Origin: Cristatella mucedo
Lineage: Eukaryota > Bryozoa > Phylactolaemata > Cristatellidae
DNA length: 64,000 nucleotides
Assembly (NCBI GenBank): GCA_009760855.2
Contig: WPIO01000276.1
Span: 82,016-146,015, forward strand
Direction: 5' to 3'
Below the pieces are notes generated by a model. It was not told the DNA's origin. It made no database searches and saw nothing but the letters and a program-made list of their open reading frames with translations. This document shows, in pieces, positions 55,949 through 64,000 of the stretch (position 1 is its first letter; the number at the start of each line of letters is the position of its first letter). A program made the translations under genes and the position numbers.

Positions 55949-56248
55949 TTAGTAATGAATAGGTGTAGCAGCAGCACTAGCAGTGGCTGTAGGTATTTGA
56001 GAATTTAATTCAATACTTACATCAAGTTTTGATGTCATTCTTAAAGGTTCATCATTGTATTGTAAGTCAATTAGGGAATCAACACGAGCAGCCAGCGCTC
56101 GCACGATGGCGAGACTAGAAGCCAGCATGCTCTCCGTTCTCTGCACCAACGACAGACGTGCGAGCGTCAGCCTCTGCTCATCGGGCGTTTGTCGAGATGG
56201 CCGGCGCTCCCGTCCTGTGGCCGGCAGGTCTGCAGGTCTCGCGCCCAT
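55949..56248 (-). CDS. Conserved frame from right C segment into virus-like segment
   Basis: 100 codons on the minus strand. The first ~60 residues match the left C copy (45,666) in frame: RERRPSRQTPDEQR, TLARLSLVQ, MLASSLAIVRALAARV. The remainder (DLQYNDEPLRMTSKLDVSIEL, then a TATASAAATP stretch) lies outside the repeat in AT-rich DNA directly upstream of the nuclease remnant. After its TAA the frame continues open (TIYENTAELTSKRYGLPF), suggesting a broken longer gene. Function unknown. Confidence 0.35.
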   Translation of the reverse strand: MGARPADLPATGRERRPSRQTPDEQRLTLARLSLVQRTESMLASSLAIVRALAARVDSLIDLQYNDEPLRMTSKLDVSIELNSQIPTATASAAATPIHY

Positions 56249-56785
56249 TAGCCGGATTTCTCTGCTAGATGCAGCTGTCGAGCGGAAGGCACCGGCACAG
56301 GCGCAAGCTCGTCACCACGTCGCACCCGCTGCACCATTTCGGAGCGAGCTAAACGGTACGGACTTCCCGCTCCGGCCTAACATAAAAGCGACGCCCACTA
56401 AAGCCGATGCCTGTAACGGATTCGGCGGCTTGGGATGCAGCTGCTTTGTTACGTCTGTCGTTACGATGCCAACGGCGTTTATAGCCTGCACGCTTTTAAA
56501 GCCGAATTATTGCCGCTGAGGCCAGTTTACGGCCCCGTTTATGGGCCGTAGCGATTTGACACGGTCACGGTCTGCAGAGGCACGAGAAGCTGTAACTAAC
56601 GTGCTGGGTGGGGCGTCACGAGCTTGAGGCCTGGCCAGCATCCGTGAAGAAATACAGGCTAATACAACATCGTTTGTTCATCAACAGAGGGAATACAGGC
56701 ATGAAAGTTCGCGGCGGTGTTTTTGTGTGCCGTCACGTGCAAGCCGTTTGCATTCAAAGCTATGACAAAATCGTACGGCATCGCG
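56083..56785 (-). repeat. GC-rich segment C, right copy
   Basis: Inverse of 45,124-45,842; its inner end is CACGAGCAGCCAGC at 56,083. It lies outside the AT-rich virus-like DNA and continues into a piece of segment B. Confidence 0.8.
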
Positions 56786-57121
56786 ATGAATATTTTTACC
56801 TTTCTACTCGGAATCGAATGCCTTGCTGATAGTTTCACCTTCCAGCTCAATTAGATCAAAATTCAAATGTCTACTCTGCGTCCAGTAGCTGTGTACTTTC
56901 CGTGAAGGAAGTAGCTGCAGGTTCGCTACCCAAGACGTGCAAATGTCCGGATTGGGTAGTGCTGGTGATAACACCCTGCTGCTGCAATAATTAGTGCGAA
57001 CACTTCACTTCGGGCAAAATGATAGCCAACTGATACTGCGTGCTGAAGCTGGAAGGTGAAAATGTCAGCCAGGCATTCGATTCCGAGTAGAAAGATCAAA
57101 GGTTACATTGCGAAGCTGTAA
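56786..57121 (+). repeat. Rearranged segment B remnant
   Basis: 56,786-57,030 matches 21,925-22,215 in forward direction with a gap. From about 57,040 to 57,118 the first ~75 bp of B reappear inverted, ending at the same SINE join as 21,911. Confidence 0.75.
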
Positions 57122-57414
57122 AGTAAACGGCATACCTAGTGTGCCATCTCTGCTTTGTCCTTCTGCCAACCTACGGGATGATTTGTGGTTGGGAGAGAGT
57201 GGGGAGGAGAGAACATCAACCTGGGACAAAGGAGTCGAGTGGGAGTAGGAGCCTTAGGGAGCCGTGAACCCTTCGGCTTCATTAGTCGTATTAAACTGTT
57301 GGTGGTGGTCATCGGCTGACTCTCTGCTGTGCGAATCGAAACTGCAGCAGCCATTGTAAAAGTCGTCCAAGTCGTAGCAACCTTGTCTTACCTAGATACT
57401 TTATCAACCGTGCA

Positions 57415-57440
57415 CACCCACACACACACACAATGAGTGT

Positions 57441-57494
<54 letters not shown>

Positions 57495-57495
57495 C
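57415..57495 (+). repeat. CA-dinucleotide microsatellite in arm 3L
   Basis: Nearly pure (CA)n from about 57,443 to 57,492, with a shorter run before it. Confidence 0.95.
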
Positions 57496-58420
57496 CAGTA
57501 CAATCACCCACACACAATAAACGCACACAAGCGAGCAAGCACACGTGTAAACGTCACTTTTAGCATACGTCTTAGCCACGATTTGAGTGTATATGTGTGG
57601 GAGAGTAAGGTGTTTAATGCCCGTATGTTGAGCGACAGCACAAAGTAGAATTCAGCATCTGAATTTATACCAACTCTATCAGATAAACATAGCAAGCTGG
57701 AGTAGTCAACCCTAAAAAATGTAAAGCCTCTCGCATAGTTGTGTGCATTTTTCAATTCAAGGTAGAGCATGCCTGCAGCGACCTTTCAGCAAAAGACGAC
57801 TCGACACCTGCTTGTCCCGAGCAGCTCGGAACACAGAATTCGCAATCAACCAGCTCGATGATGGTATTGATCAACTGTAATGAAAATCCAAGTTGTCTTT
57901 GTCTCTTGGCTTCTAGAAGCCCTCTTGAACAGCGATGGTCGATTGACACCGAGTCGGACTACATGCAGTGCCTGCAGCTCTTCTGTTCTGCTTTGGTAGC
58001 AGCAGTCGAATGGCACCAGTGGCCGTATCGTCGGATTGATCTACGCATCCACGGAAACTTCGGACATGTCGTTGGTAGTGACTACGCTACAGTCATAAAG
58101 ATTGCAGCTGAATGAAAAAACACCAGCCTTTCATCGGAGCTCAAGATTGTACTACAGCGTTAAGGCATAGTGCCTGAGTTGCTGACGTATAGGTTTCCAG
58201 TGGCAGGAATGTACTCCTTCTCCAAGATCAAGGCTTAAGTGTCACAAGGTCGAGGCTTAAGTGTCACAGGCTGTGACTACAGCCAGCACAAGCAGCATAT
58301 GAAGGCCTCGAAGGCAAACGCTGATGGACAAGCGTCACTTCCGTTACCATAGTTACTATAGAGATAGATTTAGTGAACAGCAATTCACATCAAGCGGCCT
58401 CCATGACTGGCCTCCTCTTC

Positions 58421-58548
58421 CTAGATCGAGACAAGTTCACTGCTCCTAGCTGTATCAGTCCAGCGGCCAGCAGGTGGTGACAGCTTTGTCTGTCTAGTGT
58501 ACGGTTCATCTGTAAAGGAGGCGACGCGAATATTTCCTAGCAGGAGTG
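58421..58548 (-). pseudogene. Last exon of arm A gene, copy 3
   Basis: Acceptor ttttttattgcag precedes the frame. The core FTDEPYTRQTKL is present, with an early TAG (SELVSI end) as in 1L. Confidence 0.45.
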
Positions 58549-58612
58549 CTGCAATAAAAAAAGCTGAGCTCGGAATCGATTTAGTTACGTGCTGCCTTTG
58601 CCTGTATCTCAC

Positions 58613-58732
58613 CTTCTAGAGTGCTGCACCGGCACATCCGACATAGCTTGCCTCAGTTCGCCACCGCTGACGAGTCCTCTGAGGAGTCATCGGCAGAGGT
58701 TTGACAAAAAGTTACCATTCCTAGTAGCGACC
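58613..58732 (-). pseudogene. Internal Cys-exon of arm A gene, copy 3
   Basis: The donor GTGAGA and 64-bp intron (58,549-58,612) are preserved, and CRMCRC is present. The exon has five T like 1L and an in-frame stop near its middle (GAACTGAGG). Confidence 0.45.
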
Positions 58733-59065
58733 CTGGGATTAATGGAGCATACCACTCATCTACATAATGTACTTGGGGTGTCCTAACAAAAGCCTCTTCT
58801 GCGTAGCCGAGAGGTTTATCGCAAATGCCACACTCTCGAGCAAGCACATGTACATATATAAAGGCAATAAGTGTGCACGATAGTAGTAAATCCTAAAGTG
58901 CTGCCTTCGGCAAATAAATCTATACAGCTGCTTTTCATATGTGCGTCGCCATAAAGTGTAGGTCACTTTTAAGATTTCTTCGGAGATTCGTGACCTGATG
59001 GAAAGAGTGCTTATGAAATTATGTGCTGTAGGTATTTAAAAGTACACTTTGCAAACTGTGCGTCG

Positions 59066-59639
59066 TTAGCTCAGTTTCGAAGCTTTTCCATTGCAGCTTT
59101 TGCAGCTCTGACATCAGCGACTGATTATTTTCCAATACCTTCACTCTTGTTTTATCCCCCCGGTTCACCTCAGAAACAAATTGTTTCCTTAATTCCTCCC
59201 TCTGCTGTCCTCCAAGCAACAACTGATCAGATTGGGGAGAATGTGCCTGCTCTGCTAGTCTGTGCAATTGCTAGGCTGAGCTGATCTCCTGTTGCTGAGT
59301 CTGGACCTGCTGATTACCCGGCAGCAGCTGCTGGGCTGAGCTGACCTGCTGCTGCTGTGCCCGGTACGGCTGACACATCTGCTGGGCTGAGCTGATCTGC
59401 TGCTGCTGTGCCTGGTAAGGCTCAATCACTCGTCTCAACTGCTGAGAAATCCTTATATTCTGCTGCTGTGCCCGGCATGGTTGATAACCCTGTGGCAACT
59501 GCTGGGCTGAGATCTGTCCTTGCATTTCCAGGCACATCCCTTCCATCTGATTGGGTAAGCCGGGTTGCTGTGGCTGGGGCTGGAACAACCCCTGCATCTG
59601 ATGGGTGAAGCCGGGTTGCTGTGGCTGAGGCTGGAACGA
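59066..59639 (-). pseudogene. Gln-rich exon of arm A gene, copy 3, coiled-coil part deleted
   Basis: Acceptor ttattaccag, then QPQQPGLPNQMEG, AQQLPQGYQPCR, ISSAQQ units and QHREELRKQ-like sequence. At about 59,066 it jumps to the equivalent of 2,035, so the second helical part and donor are lost (about 730 bp). Confidence 0.55.
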
Positions 59640-59649
59640 CTGGTAATAA

Positions 59650-60110
59650 CAATAGAAATAAATTAGTAGAGAGCCTTCAAAGAACTCAATAATTATAATT
59701 ATAGTAATGCATTTGATATAGTGCCCTCAGATAACTTAAACTCTTACTAGTCACTTTACAGTTTCTGAATAGGAAGCACGATTGAATGGTTAGTGGTAGC
59801 AAGCTCAATAAGCATCAAGAAAAACATGGTCAGATGACGGTGACATGCACAGGGTCAGCATGCAAGTATGATAAGTGGCAACATGCACAATGTCAGCACA
59901 CATGAGCACATAAAGGGTCAACCAAAGGGCCTACTAAATGCTAATAAAAATAATTGCAAATTTAGTTTCCTTTCAAATGTCGTCCAGTCAAAAGACGTCG
60001 CGACGCATGTCGAGACTGTGTTCCAGGCTTTAGGAGCGTACTAAGTAATCACTCTAAGATCATGCAACCTCATCCCATTAGGGGAACTGTACACATGCTT
60101 GCGTATGCCA
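59650..60110 (-). mobile_element. Old L2 family I 3' end in arm 3
   Basis: Orthologous to 3,562-4,010. Confidence 0.72.
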
Positions 60111-60114
60111 CTAC

Positions 60115-60470
60115 ATCTGCTGAGGAGATGTTAATACCTGTTGTGTCCCATGATGTAATGGACTGCAACTCGGGTGCCGATGAGACGGTGGGTAGGACAT
60201 CTGGAATGACTGATGGAAAAACGAGTGCTGCTGTGGTGGTTGACCGAGCTGGTTGTTCTGATGCAATGTTCCAGAAACCTGCACAGTTTGTGGCTGTGGC
60301 AAGGGACACAGCCCATTCTGCTGAGAGCCAATCACTGGCTGTTGCTGCTCCACTAACTGTTGTTGCAGCAGCACGTGCTGTTGCTGGGATGCTTGAGAGA
60401 CCTGCTGCTGAGGCTCCATGGATTGAGTGCGATATAGGAACTGCTGAAATTGGCACTTCCACTGCCTTTT
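60115..60470 (-). pseudogene. Gln-rich exon of arm A gene, copy 3a
   Basis: On the minus strand, ttcaatttcag precedes the exon. The Gln frame (60,419-60,111) is open to the TAG at the donor, with MEPQQQVSQASQQQH and PPQQHSFFHQSF. It is adjacent to a second copy, 3b, indicating local tandem duplication. The reverse frame is open for 163 codons (60,062-60,553), probably a shadow. Confidence 0.45.
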
Positions 60471-60621
60471 CTGAAATTGAACAAGGTAAAGACGAAGTAT
60501 GCACCCAGGTAGTACAAATTAGAAAGTCCTCAAGCGGCTATCGTGTCTCTTAGTTTTAGCAAGTAGATGAAAACTCATCCCGTTATGGGAACTCTACACA
60601 TGCTTTACGTATGCTGCTACA

Positions 60622-60976
60622 TCAGCTGAGGAGATGTAAATACCTGTTGCCTCTCAGGATGTAATTCACTCCAACTCGGCTGCAGATGAGACGGTGGGTA
60701 AGACATCTGGAATGACTGATGGAAAAACGAGTGCTGCTGTGGTGGTTGACCGAGCTGCTTGTTCTGATGGAAAGGTCGAGAAACCTGCACAGTTTGTGGC
60801 TGTTGCAAGGCACAGTGCTCATTTTGCTGAGAGCCAATCAGTGGTTGCTGCTGCTCCACAAATCGTTGTTGCAGCAGCACGTGCTGTTGCTGGTATGCTT
60901 GAGAGACATGCCGCTGAGGTTCCATGGATTGAGTGTGAAACAGGAACTGCTGAAAGTGGGGCTGCCACTGCCTTTG
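60622..60976 (-). pseudogene. Gln-rich exon of arm A gene, copy 3b (tandem duplicate)
   Basis: A second copy about 505 bp from 3a, with its own acceptor (gttcaatttcag). Open frame 61,036-60,617 reads FQQRQWQPHFQQF, then MEPQRHVSQ to SPQLM. It is as diverged from 3a as from other arms, so the duplication is not very recent. Confidence 0.45.
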
Positions 60977-63544
60977 CTGAAATTGAACAAGGTAAAGACG
61001 AAGTATGTACCCAGCAGTAAAAATTAGAAAGTCCACAACCGGCCAAAATGGCTATAAGTTTTCAAATGTTAGATCTGGTCTCATCATTGTGAACCCAAGG
61101 GCGCGATCATGAAAAGATGACGTCCTATTACACACACAATTCTCAACAAAAGCGAACTTCGTTTCCAGCGAAATCCATCCTGGTGCAGCTTTCAACAAGC
61201 ATGCAACTGCTGCTTTTTTCCTGAAAAAACCCTGCAATTTATCAATCGAACTTTGCGTTTGTACTCTATAGAATTCTCAAACAATCATTATTTTTTCGCA
61301 ATTGAAAAGTTGATGCGAAAGGTAGTGGTGGACAAAGCCGAATCATGATACTAGCTGTCCCGATACTAGCCACGTTTATAGGACATATACACACATATTT
61401 CACAGTTATAATTGATGGTAACATCAATTGGTCATCTTTACAGCACCACAAGAAAAATAAATTCCTATACGGAGATTTGCGACTCCTAGGAAGCTACTTG
61501 AAGATCTAGACTAGGAAGCGATATGCCGAGTATAAAGCTAAGAAAACCATGAACAATCAAACGACGAGACGTTTAGGGAAACCGGCTGCCGGGAACTCTT
61601 GCAGGTAACACGTACTTCATTCATCACGTGCAGGTAAGCAGGCAAAACACACGGGAACCAAAGATATATGGACAAGCTCGTTGGAACGGTGAGTGTACGA
61701 GGCATGAAAAGGTTCATTTTTATGTCACATTTACACGATGCACGGTCGATTGACTTGAAATAGATACTGGACGAATACTGTAAACATTCTCATGCTGCTA
61801 TTTCACGTTTCGAACAATGCCGTAGTCAATCGTGACGGCCCCAAAGAGAGCACTATTTTAACCGCTTTAAAACAGCTTTTCTGGCAACAATTATAGCTTT
61901 TTCAAAGTCAACACCTTACATGCCGACGACTGGGGTCGAGCTTTGTACAAGCTTGCTTTCTCATGCTTTCTGTTTCGTGGCCAGGAACTCTACACGAACA
62001 GCTATAGTCATTTTAAGTACAATGCGATGACTAGACCAGGGCGTTGGCTCTTTTAATCCTAGTGTAAGCAGAAAGAGTATGCTGCAACCACAAAACGTGG
62101 CTGGCCCCGAATGTGCAGATTAAAGTTTCCCACAAGCGCCATTTCTCCAGCAGTCCAAGGGTGCTCTGTATCAGAGCTAAGGTCCAAGAGATTTCTCACT
62201 TCCGTCTTAAACAGCTGCACCCTCAGGGGAATATTTCGACCGATTGGCTACACTATTCGATACGACTATACTAACTGAAAAACGAATGGATTCTTGGGCG
62301 AAACGGATTTCGATTGCCGGTCAAAGCAGCTGAGTTTATCTTCTCTACGGCATCGGAAGTCTTAGTTTCAACTCTCCGATGAAAATTCAATCATGCTACT
62401 TTCTATCTATTCCGTAATGTCTTTCAGGAATGTATGGTAAAGATAAATAAAATCTAAGCACGAAAAAGCATAAGGACGACTTATTAGCTTCACATTTGTC
62501 ACAAAAGTCTTTTGTTTTTCTGAAAGAAGTTGCGAACGCTATCGCTACTTATGACTACTCATAGGACTAGCCACAATCCTAAGGATATTCAAAATGTATC
62601 ACAACTACCGAGTATTAGTATATGAGGTACACAATGTTTTACATGCTGCTGGCAGCGACTTAACCATAGCTATGCTAATCAAAAACTTCACACACATAGC
62701 AGCAACAGCGAATAGACAGTCACAACGTATAACTGCATACGTTGTGAAAGAGCGAATGAGTCAAGTCCCAGAGTTAGATCAATGCGGTTCAAAAACGCCA
62801 TCAAAAGCTAAACCACTTTCCAGTCGGCAAGTACATGCTGGGCGGCACGACAGAATATGCTGCAACTCCCCTCCCGGTCGCATGCTGCGAACAATAACAG
62901 TCATGTTTGGATTCCTAAGCTCTTTTAGGTGTCAGCGACTGATACATAGAAATACAACCGCACAAACTTGTACATACTTATGTACACTTACATGCACACA
63001 TGCATGCGTGTAATGGGGAAAACGGAAACGTATAGATATGTGCATGCATTCTTAAATACAAGCATAGGTTATACATGGTTACATACCATTTGTTGGTTTT
63101 GCACCCTAAGAGAACTCGCGACCTTTTCCTCTAGACTTTTGGTAATGACTAGTGCCAATCAAGGTAACGCGTATCAGTGCATCACGGCTCTACACAGATC
63201 CGCTGAGGTATCAAGCTAACCCTAACCTTTTCACAATCTTGCTGCCACTTAATACGGCCGAAAAACCCCTTACCACATCAAGCAGAGCCATGGAGTGATT
63301 CTGAGATATCTTTCTATTGAGATGTTGCCTCAAAAAATCAAACACTGCACCCCTAAAGCCTAAACGTAAAAACTCAAACCCTGAAAAATATAAACTTGAG
63401 CCACTGAGTCCTAAGAATTAAGACCCATAAAGGAGTCATCCCCTGAATCACTTCGCCTAAAATCATGACATCTTACCTGAAAGAACTGTTCAGAAATGCG
63501 TTTAAATCAGGCAAAAGTAGACGGACATTAAATACTACATTTAC

Positions 63545-63960
63545 CAGCTTACTAGATATTTATTGGCGGACAGTCCGTTACGAAAACCTGACCCGGCTCG
63601 GTATATGAATGCAATGGGGCGACCGTGCAAGTACGATGCGGCCGCCGAACGACATGAGCTACAGGACGCCATTTCGAACGCCCAGCAAAGTCGCAGCGCC
63701 TAGAAAGAGCCCCGTCCTTACCACGAACAGTCGGCCGTGACAAGCAACGGATTTCGGCTCGTTGTCGGTGAATTTGTCCGAGTTGGTGAAGCCCGTCAGT
63801 TCGCGGTCGATCAGCTCCGGGCCGTAAGGGCAGCGTTCGCGTCGAGAGCCTCGAGACCGTTTACTTTCGTCGTATCACGCCGACAAGCGGTCGCACCGGA
63901 AGCTAAAGCCTGCCACCTGTATCCTACTGGCGACTAATCTGGCACGAACTCTGACGATTC
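63545..63960 (+). other. GC-rich block near the inner end of arm 3
   Basis: Counterpart of 6,950-7,380, with similar CpG content and no convincing frame. Confidence 0.4.
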
Positions 63961-64000
63961 GAGCGAAACGGCAATGGTAATAGCAAAGCAGATTCTAATT

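Larger units (their letters stand above)
57122..64000 (+). repeat. Arm A, copy 3L (left type), cut by the window end
   Basis: Matches 1L from about position 110 to about 7,400 in the same orientation, and closely (the Gln-rich exon region is visibly more similar to 1L than to the right arms). It carries the CA tract and lacks the right-arm ~220-bp block. No gene is supported in 61,060-63,540. Confidence 0.9.

Noticed and set aside
45124-56785. Complete Polinton/Maverick element
   Set aside because: No type-B polymerase, integrase, packaging ATPase or capsid motif was found; only nuclease-like and fibre-like remnants support a virus-like origin.

Overview
The window is eukaryotic, almost certainly invertebrate animal, DNA: non-LTR retrotransposons of L2/CR1 type, a tRNA-derived SINE head, Ty3/gypsy-type gag, splice-site-bounded exons, CA and TA microsatellites, and no dense gene packing. 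The species cannot be fixed from the sequence; a sponge or cnidarian would fit but is not shown. Almost every long reading frame belongs to a repeat or a decayed copy, and I see no clearly functional single-copy host gene.

The dominant structure is an alternating series of five copies of one long module (called arm A here): 1-7,990 (+), 15,600-21,911 (-), 24,215-26,690 (+, internally deleted), 30,970-39,340 (-, interrupted) and 57,122-64,000 (+, runs off the end). Plus and minus arms face each other across a degenerate ~58-bp satellite, so the region is a tandem run of ~20 kb palindromes. Copy-specific landmarks show that left arms resemble left arms and right arms resemble right arms. The palindrome therefore formed first and was duplicated afterwards. 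Between palindromes lie segment B (21,912-24,215; inverted at 42,150-45,123) and GC-rich segment C (45,124-45,842; inverted at 56,083-56,785).

Each fuller arm carries the same gene remnant: a Gln-rich exon, a longer Gln-rich/coiled-coil exon, then a ~118-nt Cys-containing exon and a last exon separated by a 61-64 bp intron with canonical splice sites. All copies differ in stops and frameshifts, so these look like decaying paralogues of one multi-exon gene carried by the repeat. Arm A also holds a tRNA-like SINE head at its outer end and an old L2 3' end.

Younger insertions sit on top. L2 family I (tail of ATT triplets) is at 8,983-12,131, 13,455-14,345, 30,031-30,245, 36,046-36,257, 39,348-42,147, 44,712-44,816 and 49,815-50,775; the 39.4-41.9 kb copy keeps an 840-codon ORF. 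L2 family II (tail of ACATT-like pentamers) is at 12,785-13,450, 22,875-23,755, 29,343-30,028, 42,620-43,555, 47,384-47,830 and 52,045-54,658. A gypsy-type LTR/gag fragment with an 11-copy 18-bp minisatellite lies at 31,055-32,313.

The most unusual stretch is the AT-rich DNA at 50,790-52,040 and 54,660-56,080, enclosed by the C arms and split by an L2 insertion. Its minus strand carries broken genes resembling a YqaJ/lambda-exonuclease-type recombinase and a trimeric-fibre protein with phage-tail-fibre-like repeats. This suggests a fossil of a large DNA virus or Polinton/Maverick-like element.
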